Source: Chitinophagales bacterium
GTDB taxonomy: Bacteria > Bacteroidota > Bacteroidia > Chitinophagales > Chitinophagaceae
Direction: 5' to 3'
Assembly: GCA_017303415.1 (NCBI GenBank)
Contig: JAFLBJ010000001.1
Coordinates: forward strand, 1,116,001-1,180,000
Length of the DNA stretch: 64,000 nucleotides
Notes under the pieces: generated by a model
What the model was told of the DNA's origin: nothing
What the model saw: the letters and a program-made list of their open reading frames with translations, nothing else
Database searches by the model: none
Shown: piece after piece, positions 17,947-26,642 of the stretch
Layout of the letters: every line of letters begins with the position of its first letter
Position numbering within the stretch: position 1 is the first letter of the stretch
Translations under genes and position numbers: made by a program

Positions 17947-18972
17947 ATGGGACTTTTTAACTGGTTTACACAAGAAATTGCGATCGACCTGGGTACAGCC
18001 AACACCCTGATCATACATAATGAAGAAGTGGTAGTGAATGAGCCGAGCATTGTTGCCCTCAATAGAAATAACCCTAAGGAAGTACTTGCTGTGGGGAAGA
18101 AGGCATTGATGATGCACGAAAAAACCCATGAGAGCATCCGTACCGTTCGACCGTTGAAAGATGGCGTGATCGCCGATTTCAACGCCGCGGAATTAATGAT
18201 CCGCGAATTGATCAAACTCGTTTATCCCAAGAAACCGTTGTTCCCTCCCAGTTGGCGGATGATGATCTGTATCCCATCTTCTATTACGGAAGTAGAGAAG
18301 CGTGCGGTACGTGACAGCGCTGAGCAGGCCGGAGCAAAAGAAGTATATCTCATTCACGAACCCATGGCCGCTGCACTCGGTATCGGTATTGATGTAGAAG
18401 AACCCGTGGGTAATATGATCATTGATATCGGTGGTGGTACCACAGGTATCACAGTAATTGCGCTGGCGGGTATCGTGTGTGATCAGAGTATCCGTATTGC
18501 CGGTGATGAATTCACGGCGGATATTATGGAAGCCCTTCGTCGCTATCATAGCTTATTGATCGGTGAACGTACATCGGAGCAGATCAAAATTCAGATCGGT
18601 GCCGCGATGAAAGATCTCGATAACCCTCCGGATGATATTCCGGTTAATGGTCGCGACCTTGTGACCGGTATTCCCAAACAGATCATGGTGAGTTACCAGG
18701 AGATCGCGGAGGCATTGGATAAAAGTATTTTCAAAATCGAAGAAGCCATATTAAAAGCATTGGAGCAAACACCACCCGAACTGGCTGGAGATATTTATCG
18801 CCGTGGCTTATATCTTACCGGTGGTGGAGCTTTGTTACGCGGACTGGACAAACGTCTTAGCCAAAAGATCAAACTTCCCGTACATGTAGCCGACGACCCG
18901 CTGAAAAGTGTGGTACGGGGCACCGGGATCGCGCTTAAGAATTACGACAGGTATCCTTTTGTGATGCGGTAA
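17947..18972 (+). CDS. mreB: Rod shape-determining actin homologue MreB
   Basis: MreB forms membrane-bound filaments that steer lateral wall synthesis. The 341 residues carry the actin-type nucleotide sites: phosphate-1 IDLGTANTLI near residue 14, phosphate-2 MIIDIGGGTTGITV near 160, and the adenosine loop LYLTGGGALLRGLD near 295. The amphipathic N-terminus (MGLFNWFTQE) fits membrane binding. It heads the shape cluster mreB-mreC-mreD-mrdA-rodA in the usual Bacteroidota order. Confidence 0.97.
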   Translation: MGLFNWFTQEIAIDLGTANTLIIHNEEVVVNEPSIVALNRNNPKEVLAVGKKALMMHEKTHESIRTVRPLKDGVIADFNAAELMIRELIKLVYPKKPLFPPSWRMMICIPSSITEVEKRAVRDSAEQAGAKEVYLIHEPMAAALGIGIDVEEPVGNMIIDIGGGTTGITVIALAGIVCDQSIRIAGDEFTADIMEALRRYHSLLIGERTSEQIKIQIGAAMKDLDNPPDDIPVNGRDLVTGIPKQIMVSYQEIAEALDKSIFKIEEAILKALEQTPPELAGDIYRRGLYLTGGGALLRGLDKRLSQKIKLPVHVADDPLKSVVRGTGIALKNYDRYPFVMR

Positions 18973-19003
18973 ACCGGTCGCCACGTGCTGACCTCACCCC
19001 CTT

Positions 19004-19885
19004 ATGCGAAATGTCATTCTTCTACTTCGGCGGTATTCTACCTTCATCAGTTTCCTGGTGCTGCAACTGATTGCCCTGTCTTTTCTTTTTTCCTATAACC
19101 GGTATCAGCGTGCGCGCTTTTTGGGTGTGGCCAATGAAGTAACCGGCCGGGTAAATATGCAGGTTGATAAAGTAGATGACTATTTTCACCTCCGGGAGGA
19201 AAATGTGCGTGTTCACCGGATGAATGATTCGCTGCTCAATTTGCTCTCCTCCAATTTTATGACTCCCGACAGTTCACGAAAACTCGTGATCGATACGGTA
19301 AGCTATGATACCACGGGTCGCATGCGGCAATACTATTGGCGTGAGGCCAAAGTGGTGGCCAATTCCACGATCAAGGACAAAAATTATATTCAGATCAACC
19401 GGGGTGCTAACCAGGGGATCAAGGATAATATGGCCGTGGTAAGTTCGGATGGGACCCCGGTAGGGGTGGTGGCCAATGTGAGCGCCAACTTTAGTCAGGT
19501 CATGAGCCTGTTGCATGTACAACGGTTTACCTATGTCATGATGAAAAGGAGTAAGACCACTGGTCGCCTGGAATGGGATGGCAAGGATGCCGGAACACTG
19601 ATCCTTAAAAGGGTGCCCCGCAGTGACTCCATTTCCGTTGGGGATACAGTGATCACAAGCCCCTTTGAACTGGGTAGTTTTCCTCCCGGTTTATTGGTGG
19701 GAACGGTCAGGGAGATCGATAATGAAAAGGCCTCTGGAGATTATATCCTGAAGATCAAACCCTTTGTGAATTTCAGACGGATTCAACAGGTGTTTGTGAT
19801 CGAGAATCTCTTTTATGAAGAACAAATCAAGCTGGATAAGGACACCCGCAAAAAGGTAGAGGAATCACAAAAGAAAACGAATTGA
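19004..19885 (+). CDS. mreC: Rod shape-determining protein MreC
   Basis: MreC is a bitopic scaffold linking MreB to the periplasmic wall machinery. The 293 residues show a short cytoplasmic tail, one membrane helix near residues 12-30, a coiled coil near 45-75 and a beta-barrel domain with the typical SSDGTPVGVVANV and RVPRSDSISVGDTVITS segments. It starts 31 bases after mreB and overlaps the start of mreD by four bases, pointing to translational coupling. The C-terminus ends in a charged tail (KKVEESQKKTN), as in relatives. Confidence 0.95.
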   Translation: MRNVILLLRRYSTFISFLVLQLIALSFLFSYNRYQRARFLGVANEVTGRVNMQVDKVDDYFHLREENVRVHRMNDSLLNLLSSNFMTPDSSRKLVIDTVSYDTTGRMRQYYWREAKVVANSTIKDKNYIQINRGANQGIKDNMAVVSSDGTPVGVVANVSANFSQVMSLLHVQRFTYVMMKRSKTTGRLEWDGKDAGTLILKRVPRSDSISVGDTVITSPFELGSFPPGLLVGTVREIDNEKASGDYILKIKPFVNFRRIQQVFVIENLFYEEQIKLDKDTRKKVEESQKKTN

Positions 19886-20415
19886 GCGATCTGTTAAGAA
19901 ATATCATCCGCTTTGTACTGTTCATCGGTATCCAGGTTTTTGTGCTGGATAAAATACCCCCATTGCACCAGGCTTTTGTACCAATCCTTTATTTCCTGTT
20001 TATCCTCTGGCTGCCTTTTTCCCTGTCGCGGTTCTGGTTACTTGTCATGGGTTTCCTTACAGGGCTTACACTGGATTATTTTACCCCTTCACCCGGGCTG
20101 CATGCAGCGGCCTGTGTACTCATTGCCTATGTAAGGCCCTTTCTGATCAATGTCCTTACCCCGCGCGACAGCACCGAATTCAACTACCGGGAACCCTCCC
20201 CCAAAGCCATGGGATGGGCACCTTATAGTGTGTACATCATTGTGCTGGTACTCCTGCACAATAGCTACCTGGTCTTCCTGGAGTGGCTGCAGTTTGGATC
20301 CTTCTGGCTCTTTCTCGTAAAGATACTCGGTACCTCTGCGGTAAGTTTGTTACTCATTTTTACGGCTGAATTGTTGTTTCCCCGCAAAATGAAGTTTCGC
20401 ACCAATGTGGCTTAA
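19882..20415 (+). CDS. mreD: Rod shape-determining protein MreD
   Basis: A 177-residue membrane protein with five or six hydrophobic helices, at the MreD place in the cluster. The start is TTG at 19882, overlapping the mreC stop (TTGA), and the N-terminus MSDLLRNIIRFVLFIGIQV matches Bacteroidota MreD well, so the rare start codon is accepted. Coupled translation would hold its level low relative to MreC. A promoter element follows the gene, so mrdA can be transcribed separately. Confidence 0.9.
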   Translation: MSDLLRNIIRFVLFIGIQVFVLDKIPPLHQAFVPILYFLFILWLPFSLSRFWLLVMGFLTGLTLDYFTPSPGLHAAACVLIAYVRPFLINVLTPRDSTEFNYREPSPKAMGWAPYSVYIIVLVLLHNSYLVFLEWLQFGSFWLFLVKILGTSAVSLLLIFTAELLFPRKMKFRTNVA

Positions 20416-20435
20416 CATATTTTTTTTCATTGGCT

Positions 20436-20467
20436 ATTGAATTTGATTTTTTTGAATTGTAGCTTTG
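20436..20467 (+). promoter_or_regulatory. Internal promoter in front of mrdA
   Basis: TAGCTTTG at 20460-20467 matches TAnnTTTG exactly, and ATTG at 20436-20439 sits 20 bases upstream as a -33 element. The 97-base gap between mreD and mrdA is the only sizeable one in the cluster, in keeping with a second transcription start. Confidence 0.6.
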
Positions 20468-20511
20468 ACTACTAATTTCGAAACTTACCTTACGCTACAC
20501 CCTCCCTTATT

Positions 20512-22584
20512 ATGTCTGTGTTCAACCAGTCGCGGAGCCGAATCATACGTCTTATTTTCCTGGCAGTATTCATTGTCATAACGGCTCAGTTATTCAACCT
20601 GCAGGTCATTTCGGGTAAATACAAGAAACTGGCGGATGAACAGGCGATTCTAAAAAAGATCGTATATCCTTCCCGTGGGATCATTTATGACCGGAAAGGC
20701 CGCGCCATCCTGAATAATATCAAGATGTTTGATCTCATGGTGACTCCGGCCGAGGTTAAGAATATAGACACCCTTACCCTTTGCCGCTTGCTGGCGATCG
20801 ATACCATCGAATTCAAGAAAAGGATCAAGACCTCGATCGACAAGAACAAAAGTTTCCGGCCGTCCGTCTTTGAACCGCTGTTGACCGCCGATAAACTGGC
20901 CGTCATCGAAGAGAATATGTGGCGTTTCAGCAACGGTTTTTTTCTCCAGGAACGCCCCGTTCGTTTGTATCCTTACAATGCCGCTGCACATATTCTGGGG
21001 TATATCGCTGAGGTGAACCAACGGGAGATCGAGCGCTCGGGTGATTTTTACCGGATGGGTGACTATATCGGAAAAAGCGGTCTCGAATCCTATTATGAGA
21101 ATATCCTGATGGGTGAAAGAGGCGTACAGTTTCTGTTGCGGGATAATTTCAACCGCGTACAAGGCCCCTATGAGAATGGCGAATTTGATACAGCCGCTGT
21201 GGCCGGCAGAGGGTTAAGGACCTATATCGACATTGAATTGCAACAGCTCGCCGAGAAAATGATGACCAATAAGGTTGGGGCAGTGGTTGCTATTGATCCC
21301 AAAACAGGCGGTATATTGGCCATGGCGTCGGGACCAACGTTTAACCCCAACGATCTAACCGGTTCAGCCTTTTCAAAGAACTACAGCAAACTGGCCCTGG
21401 ATGTATCCGGTCCGTTACTCAACCGGGCCATCAAGGGGCAATACCCTCCCGGTTCCACCTTTAAACCGATTGGTGCCCTGGTGGCATTGGAAGAAGGTGT
21501 TATTGATGCGAATTTCGGCTATCCCTGTACGGGGAGGTATTATGCCTGTGGACATGGAAAACCAGCCTGTACACATAGCAATGCCGGACACGCCGCAAAC
21601 CTCCGTCTGTCCATTGCCAATTCCTGTAATTCCTATTATGCCCATATCTACCGAATGACAGTGGACAATCCCAAATACGGGAGTGTGAAAAAGGGCTATG
21701 AGAAATGGCATGACTATATGAACCTTTTTGGGCTTGGGGTAAGGCTGGGAATAGACCTGCCGAGTGAAGACAAAGGGAATATCCCCGATTCAGCAGTTTA
21801 CAATAAGGCGTACCGCAGCGCCTGGAACTCCTGTACCAACCTAACCCTGGGAATTGGCCAGGATATGATGCTGGCGACTCCCCTGCAATTGGCCAACGCC
21901 ATGTGCATGATCGCCAATAAAGGATACTATTACACGCCCCACCTGGTGGAAAAGATCGATAATGAAACAGCACAGGATACGATTCTCAAACCATTCCGGG
22001 TACGGAACAATGTATTGACCCATTTGTCGAATGAACTTTTTGAAGAAGTGATCAGTGGTATGCAGGATGTGGTAGAAACAGGAACAGCCCGGTCTGCGGC
22101 CATACCCGGTATTAATGTATGTGCCAAAACAGGTACCGCGGAGAACTTTATTATTCTTGACCGCCGGAGAATTCAATTGAAAGATAACTCGGTGTTTGTC
22201 TGTTTTGCCCCAAGGGAGAATCCGAAGATCGCCATTGCGGTTGTGGTTGAAAATGCCGGATTTGGGGGAACCTGGGCCGGTCCTATCTCGTCGATCCTGA
22301 TGGAGAAATACCTGAATGATACCCTGCGACCAGAACGGCTGGCAAAAGTGGAGGAGCTCGCCAACGCGAATATCATGCCTTCCTACCTGAAACGAAAACA
22401 GTTCATTGAAGATTCAACCCGGGCTTATTGGTGGTTCAAAACAACAAAGGACAGTAATTATATTCGTCGTTTTATCAGTTTTGGACAAAGACAAAAGGAC
22501 CCTTCTCCGCCAAAACTTCCCAAAAGACAGTTGATCGTGATGAATATACCCGATGATAAACAACGAAGAAACACTACTCCATGA
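20512..22584 (+). CDS. mrdA: Penicillin-binding protein 2 (elongasome transpeptidase)
   Basis: The class B PBP cross-links peptidoglycan in the elongation machinery with RodA. The 690 residues contain an N-terminal membrane anchor (residues 12-30), the dimerisation/pedestal domain with PSRGIIYDRKG and a transpeptidase domain. Active-site motifs are SxxK in GSTFKP (near residue 313), SxN in NSCNSYY (near 372) and KTG in CAKTGTAEN (near 541). The C-terminus runs into a charged tail. Its last four bases overlap the start of rodA. Confidence 0.95.
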   Translation: MSVFNQSRSRIIRLIFLAVFIVITAQLFNLQVISGKYKKLADEQAILKKIVYPSRGIIYDRKGRAILNNIKMFDLMVTPAEVKNIDTLTLCRLLAIDTIEFKKRIKTSIDKNKSFRPSVFEPLLTADKLAVIEENMWRFSNGFFLQERPVRLYPYNAAAHILGYIAEVNQREIERSGDFYRMGDYIGKSGLESYYENILMGERGVQFLLRDNFNRVQGPYENGEFDTAAVAGRGLRTYIDIELQQLAEKMMTNKVGAVVAIDPKTGGILAMASGPTFNPNDLTGSAFSKNYSKLALDVSGPLLNRAIKGQYPPGSTFKPIGALVALEEGVIDANFGYPCTGRYYACGHGKPACTHSNAGHAANLRLSIANSCNSYYAHIYRMTVDNPKYGSVKKGYEKWHDYMNLFGLGVRLGIDLPSEDKGNIPDSAVYNKAYRSAWNSCTNLTLGIGQDMMLATPLQLANAMCMIANKGYYYTPHLVEKIDNETAQDTILKPFRVRNNVLTHLSNELFEEVISGMQDVVETGTARSAAIPGINVCAKTGTAENFIILDRRRIQLKDNSVFVCFAPRENPKIAIAVVVENAGFGGTWAGPISSILMEKYLNDTLRPERLAKVEELANANIMPSYLKRKQFIEDSTRAYWWFKTTKDSNYIRRFISFGQRQKDPSPPKLPKRQLIVMNIPDDKQRRNTTP

Positions 22585-23915
22585 ACCAACGTAACCCTGC
22601 CATATCCAAAGGAACCGACTGGGCATTGGTCTGGTTATGGTTCTTTCTGTCACTCGTTGGCATTCTTGCGATCTTTGCGGCTACCTACCGGGAAGGAAAC
22701 CCCATTGTATCTTCTTTTCTTGGATTTAAGACAGACTATAGCCGGCAATTCTATTTCTTCCTCGCTGCGGGGATGATCGCGTTGGTCATCATGCTGATCG
22801 ATAGTAAATTCTTTACTGCTACGGCCAACCTTTGGTATGCCATGGGTATACTGTTGATGTTATCGGTATTTGCCATTGGTACAAGTGTGAAAGGAACCGA
22901 ATCCATCATCCGGCTGGGCTCTTTTCAGTTTCAACCGGCAGAGTTTTGTAAGATCACCGTAGCATTGGCCCTTGCCAAATACTTATCCAGGGTGGAAACG
23001 GATTTTAGCAAAACAAGGGCGCAGCTCATTGCTGCCGGTATTGCCTTGTTGCCTGCCTTGTTGAGCATTGCCCAAAAAGAAACCGGATTGGCGCTGGTCT
23101 ATTTTTCTTTTTTTATTGTGATGTACCGGGAAGGGCTTCCTTCCTCCATTCTGATCATCGGTTTTTCAGCAGCGGTTTTGGTCGTTGCCACCCTGCTGGT
23201 GGAGAAGAACCTCCTCGCGATCATTTTAACGGCACTTGCGTTGGTACTCTTGTATTTTCTCCGCCGCCAATTAAAACGGCAACGCGGCCTGCTGCGAAAT
23301 GTAGTAATTGTCTGGTTTCTCTGTGTGGGATTGGTTCGATTTGGGGTGCCGTTTATTTTCAAACATGTTTTACAGGAACACCAGGTGGAAAGGATATTTT
23401 CTACCATAGGCCGTGATATCCCTGCTGAATACATGAAACCCGGAGGGGATAAAGAATCGGGGGCTTCCAAAAAAGACACCGACTATAATGTAAAACAATC
23501 CAAGATCGCGATTGGTAGTGGCGGGTTTATTGGAAAAGGGTTATTAAAGGGTACGCAAACCCGTTATGATTTTGTTCCCGAACAGCGGACCGATTTTATC
23601 TTCTGCACCATTGGAGAGGGTTTTGGGTTTGTGGGGAGTTTTGTCTTGTTAGGGCTTTACCTCGTTCTTCTCTTCCGTATCGTAGCCGTTGCCGAACGAC
23701 AACGAAGTGTGTTCAGCCGTTGTTATGCCTATGGAGTAGGCTCTGTATTCTTCTTTCACATAGCCATTAACGTGGCCATGACTGTAGGGTTAGCCCCGGT
23801 GATCGGGATACCATTACCTTTTGTCTCTTATGGGGGTACTTCTCTTTTAACCAACACGATTCTATTGTTTATTCTGGTTAGACTGGATGCCGACCGACAA
23901 ATGGTTTTGCGCTAA
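22581..23915 (+). CDS. rodA: Rod shape-determining glycosyltransferase RodA
   Basis: RodA (SEDS family) polymerises glycan strands from lipid II, paired with PBP2. The 444 residues hold about ten membrane helices. Typical SEDS sequences are present: GSFQFQPAEFCKI, QKETGLALVYF, the GKGLLKGTQTRYDFVPEQRTDFIF segment in the large extracellular loop, and PLPFVSYGGTSLL near the C-terminus. The start overlaps mrdA by four bases. A perfect palindrome begins two bases after its stop. Confidence 0.95.
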   Translation: MNQRNPAISKGTDWALVWLWFFLSLVGILAIFAATYREGNPIVSSFLGFKTDYSRQFYFFLAAGMIALVIMLIDSKFFTATANLWYAMGILLMLSVFAIGTSVKGTESIIRLGSFQFQPAEFCKITVALALAKYLSRVETDFSKTRAQLIAAGIALLPALLSIAQKETGLALVYFSFFIVMYREGLPSSILIIGFSAAVLVVATLLVEKNLLAIILTALALVLLYFLRRQLKRQRGLLRNVVIVWFLCVGLVRFGVPFIFKHVLQEHQVERIFSTIGRDIPAEYMKPGGDKESGASKKDTDYNVKQSKIAIGSGGFIGKGLLKGTQTRYDFVPEQRTDFIFCTIGEGFGFVGSFVLLGLYLVLLFRIVAVAERQRSVFSRCYAYGVGSVFFFHIAINVAMTVGLAPVIGIPLPFVSYGGTSLLTNTILLFILVRLDADRQMVLR

Positions 23916-23917
23916 TT

Positions 23918-23937
23918 CCTTTGTGTCGACACAAAGG
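23918..23937. promoter_or_regulatory. Perfect 20-bp palindrome after rodA
   Basis: CCTTTGTGTCGACACAAAGG is exactly self-complementary with no loop. It lies 35 bases before the metallo-hydrolase start and overlaps the region where its promoter would be. It could be a dimeric repressor site or the stem of a loop-poor hairpin ending the rod cluster; no T-run follows. Confidence 0.45.
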
Positions 23938-23971
23938 GTTTGGGATTGCGGAACAATTGTACCTTTACGAA

Positions 23972-24724
23972 ATGAGAATTATCTCCCTCGCCGAAGGCAA
24001 TTTCACAATCGACAAGTCTAAATTATTCGTTCCCTTTCATCCCGATGAACATGATCTGCAATCCCGGCCCACCGGAAGCTTACTCGTGGAAGTACAACCT
24101 TTTGTGGTGGTCACGGAAAAGGATGTACTTCTGCTTGACACCGGATTGGGGTTTGAGAAAAACGGACGTCTTCAACTTCATGCCAACCTGGAAGCCGTTG
24201 GTATTTCCCCCAGTCAGGTAACAAAAGTGCTGATGACGCATTTGCATAAAGACCATGCAGGGGGATTGACGAATGAGGATAAATTAAGCAGTCGCTACCA
24301 TTTGAATTTCCCTGATGCCACGCATTATATTCATGAACGTGAAATGGAGTTTGCCTTTGAAAAAGGGTTTCCCTCTTACATACCTGCTGAGTTGGAGGAA
24401 CTGCGCGGTTCGGATAAGGTTGTATTGTTAAAAGAAGATTCAGGGTTTATTGACGGGTATATTGAGTATCGGTTAACGGGCGCCCATTCTCCTTTTCATC
24501 AGGTTTTTTGGATACGGGAGGAGGAGGAAACAATTTTCTTTGGCGGGGATGATGCACCGCAATTGCAACAGATGAAACACCGGTTTGTGGCCAAATATGA
24601 TCATAATGGAAAACTGGCGGCAGAACTCAGAAAGCAATGGTGGGAAGAAGGAAGAGAAAAAGGGTGGAGGTTTTTGTTCTATCACGACATTCGAGCAGCG
24701 GTTTGGTCCGGGGAGAACATGTAG
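23972..24724 (+). CDS. MBL-fold metallo-hydrolase
   Basis: A 250-residue cytosolic metallo-beta-lactamase fold enzyme. The metal motif THLHKDHAGG, a later His in the GAHSPFHQ segment, the Asp of FFGGDDAP and the C-terminal FYHDI give a two-metal site of the usual kind. The fold serves thioesters, lactones and many others, and no substrate is indicated. The ATG at 23972 is chosen; a TTG at 23921 would put the frame inside the palindrome. TACCTTTA at 23960-23967 may be its -7 element. It converges on the Spy-like gene across a hairpin. Confidence 0.85.
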   Translation: MRIISLAEGNFTIDKSKLFVPFHPDEHDLQSRPTGSLLVEVQPFVVVTEKDVLLLDTGLGFEKNGRLQLHANLEAVGISPSQVTKVLMTHLHKDHAGGLTNEDKLSSRYHLNFPDATHYIHEREMEFAFEKGFPSYIPAELEELRGSDKVVLLKEDSGFIDGYIEYRLTGAHSPFHQVFWIREEEETIFFGGDDAPQLQQMKHRFVAKYDHNGKLAAELRKQWWEEGREKGWRFLFYHDIRAAVWSGENM

Positions 24725-24732
24725 AAAATTAG

Positions 24733-24773
24733 AAATAAGGAAGTAAGAGATGTTGTCTTTTACTTCCTTATTT
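24733..24773. repeat. 14-bp inverted repeat with T-run, same core as the hairpin at position 1
   Basis: AAATAAGGAAGTAA (24733-24746) pairs exactly with TTACTTCCTTATTT (24760-24773). A-rich and T-rich flanks give U-tracts in both directions. It separates the convergent hydrolase and Spy-like genes and probably terminates both. The stem is the same sequence as the inner half of the repeat at 1-78. Bases 24780-24863 hold nothing else recognised. Confidence 0.85.
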
Positions 24774-24863
24774 TTTATTATAAAAAAATGGCCCGCCCTG
24801 AAAAGAGCTGGCCGTTGCTAACCTATGAAAAACACCAGGTTCAAAGATACAGTAAAAATGATT

Positions 24864-25295
24864 TTATTCCTTGTTTAGAACGCTTCCGCCCCGGCGCCGT
24901 ATCTGGAGATTTCGGCGTTCTGCTTCATCTTTCAGGGCTTTGCGAAATTCAACAGCGGCTTTTTCCACTTTATCAGGATCTACGCGTTCCGGTCTTTCTT
25001 TGACGGTCTGACGGAATTGTTCGCGATAGCGGAGTTTGATCTCAATGACTCTTTGACGTTGTTTCAGCTGATCATTGGGGAATTCCCGGCGTGCCTGGCG
25101 GATCTCATTGAAATAACGGAGGAACAGCGGGAAGGTACGGTCAGCTTCATCCTTGGACAGGTTCAGGCGCTGCTGCATGTATTCGCGGAAGCGTTCTTTC
25201 ACCTTTCCATTGGCATCCTCATCTCCCTCATCCTGGGCATGGAGCGCGGAGAAGGAAAAGAGAAGCATTCCTAATATGTATAAAATCTTTTTCAT
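24864..25295 (-). CDS. Spy/CpxP-like periplasmic protein of the sigma operon
   Basis: A signal peptide (residues 1-20, ending LHAQ) precedes 120 highly charged, helical residues rich in Arg, Glu and Gln, with a Leu-Ser-Lys-Asp-Glu-Ala segment typical of LTxxQ/Spy-like helical proteins. Such proteins follow ECF sigma and anti-sigma genes in many Bacteroidota and are often labelled a sensor of the ECF sigma factor. It is the third gene of that operon, 27 bases after the anti-sigma gene. A role in sensing envelope stress is an inference from context. Confidence 0.75.
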   Translation of the reverse strand: MKKILYILGMLLFSFSALHAQDEGDEDANGKVKERFREYMQQRLNLSKDEADRTFPLFLRYFNEIRQARREFPNDQLKQRQRVIEIKLRYREQFRQTVKERPERVDPDKVEKAAVEFRKALKDEAERRNLQIRRRGGSVLNKE

Positions 25296-25322
25296 TTCAA
25301 GTCTGCATATGATTCTTTAATG

Positions 25323-25934
25323 TCAGTTCATTTCATCGGGTAATACTTCCATGAAATCGAGCAGTTCCTTGTCGGAAACGTCATTCAGATTGGTATTCCC
25401 CGTATTGGCAATGGGTTCCTGTTTGGTATCTACGGCGGCAATCGCTTCGGTCAGGTCAAGAAAATCATCCACCTCTTCTTTGCTGATCTCCTGGTTCTTT
25501 ATGTCCTTACCCAATTGCTTGGCGATGGCTGTTTCCGGGTTTACATTCGACCGGTTGTTATCCAACAGCCGGATTCCGCCGATAACCACTGCACCGGTGA
25601 TAACTGCGGCTATGGCATATCGCATGATGCGGTTACCCATTGACACCACTTTGGCCGGTTTTCCGAATGGTTGTTCTTTGGTTTCGGAAACAGGGATGGC
25701 GATGTTCTTTTCAAAATAGCCCGCAGGCACTTCGTAGGGAGTCTGCTTTCTCAGGCTGCTCAGCAAGGGAGACAGGCTTTCCAGCTCTTCCTGGCTCCGG
25801 ATTCGGTTCAATACCGTTTCCGCCAGCCCTTCGAAATACCCTTTTGGCACAACAAAAACATTTTCAATGCTTTGTGTGGCAAGAGTGCTCTCCAGGGAGG
25901 CCAGTTCTTCTTGTATGTCTCTTTGCTTTTTCAT
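25323..25934 (-). CDS. Probable membrane anti-sigma factor
   Basis: The 203-residue protein has an N-terminal helical region of about 100 residues, one membrane helix near residues 107-127 (YAIAAVITGAVVIGGI) and an acidic C-terminal domain that should be periplasmic. Size, topology and place directly after an ECF sigma gene fit an anti-sigma factor. No zinc-binding anti-sigma motif (HxxxCxxC) is present. It is the middle gene of the three-gene unit. Confidence 0.7.
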   Translation of the reverse strand: MKKQRDIQEELASLESTLATQSIENVFVVPKGYFEGLAETVLNRIRSQEELESLSPLLSSLRKQTPYEVPAGYFEKNIAIPVSETKEQPFGKPAKVVSMGNRIMRYAIAAVITGAVVIGGIRLLDNNRSNVNPETAIAKQLGKDIKNQEISKEEVDDFLDLTEAIAAVDTKQEPIANTGNTNLNDVSDKELLDFMEVLPDEMN

Positions 25935-25971
25935 GATCTGTTTACTTAGGACAATCTATCTACCCCAAAGT

Positions 25972-26526
25972 TTAATGATTTTTTATGTAGTCCTCGATTT
26001 TCTTGACCGCATGGTGGTAGCTCGCCTTTAGCGCGCCTTCACTGGTTTCCAAAACCCGGCTCATTTCCTCATAGGGCATTTCATCATAATACCGCAACTG
26101 GAACACAATCCTTTGTTTTTCAGGTAGTTGCTGTATAGCCAATTGGAGCCTCCATTCTAACTTGTTGGCATCGAAGTTCTGTTCTGCACGGATCTTGTTT
26201 TCAAGCCCTGTTTCTACCTCACTTAAAGAAACAGATGCCCTTTTTTTCTGTTGTTCCAGATAGGTCAGGCATTCGTTGGTAGCCACCCGGTAGAGCCAGG
26301 TATAAAGCTGACTGTCTTCCCTGAATTTTTCCAGCCCATTCCACACCCGGATCAGCACATTTTGCAATACATCATTGGCATCATCGTGGTTGACCACCAT
26401 TCGGCGCAGGTGCCAGTAAAGTTTTTCCTGATATTTCCGGATGATAGCGGTGTATGCCTTTTCCCGCGTGGCGGGATCGCGGAACTGCTCTAATAATTCG
26501 GTATCGCTGGGGTTCGGCAAAGGCAT
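25972..26526 (-). CDS. ECF-type RNA polymerase sigma factor
   Basis: At 184 residues it has only region 2 and region 4. Region 2 is seen in DDANDVLQNVLIRVWNGLEKF followed by YTWLYRVATNECL, and region 4 in LPEKQRIVFQLRYYDEMPYE followed by a helix-turn-helix (EMSRVLETSEGALKASYHHA). It should direct polymerase to its own set of promoters when released by the anti-sigma factor. It heads the operon; a terminator of the upstream gene lies just in front of it. Target genes cannot be identified here. Confidence 0.9.
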   Translation of the reverse strand: MPLPNPSDTELLEQFRDPATREKAYTAIIRKYQEKLYWHLRRMVVNHDDANDVLQNVLIRVWNGLEKFREDSQLYTWLYRVATNECLTYLEQQKKRASVSLSEVETGLENKIRAEQNFDANKLEWRLQLAIQQLPEKQRIVFQLRYYDEMPYEEMSRVLETSEGALKASYHHAVKKIEDYIKNH

Positions 26527-26570
26527 TGGTGGAGGTATAAGGATTAAAAATACAGTTTGAAACTGAAATA

Positions 26571-26619
26571 TAAAAACCCTCGCGTCTTAGCGGTTAATCT
26601 TACCACAAAGGCGCGAGGG
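26571..26619 (-). terminator. Intrinsic terminator after the transketolase half
   Basis: CCCTCGCG (26577-26584) pairs with CGCGAGGG (26612-26619). On the minus strand the stem is followed by TTTTT, as for a terminator of the gene ending at 26643. The 27-base loop contains ACCGC/AAAG-type text that resembles the CGCAAAG repeats common between genes in many bacteria. Confidence 0.75.
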
Positions 26620-26642
26620 CGTTAACGGGTGCTGGAGGTAAG

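Noticed and set aside
20650-21162. 170-residue antisense frame within mrdA
   Set aside because: It is the shadow of a real gene; the sense frame has all PBP motifs.
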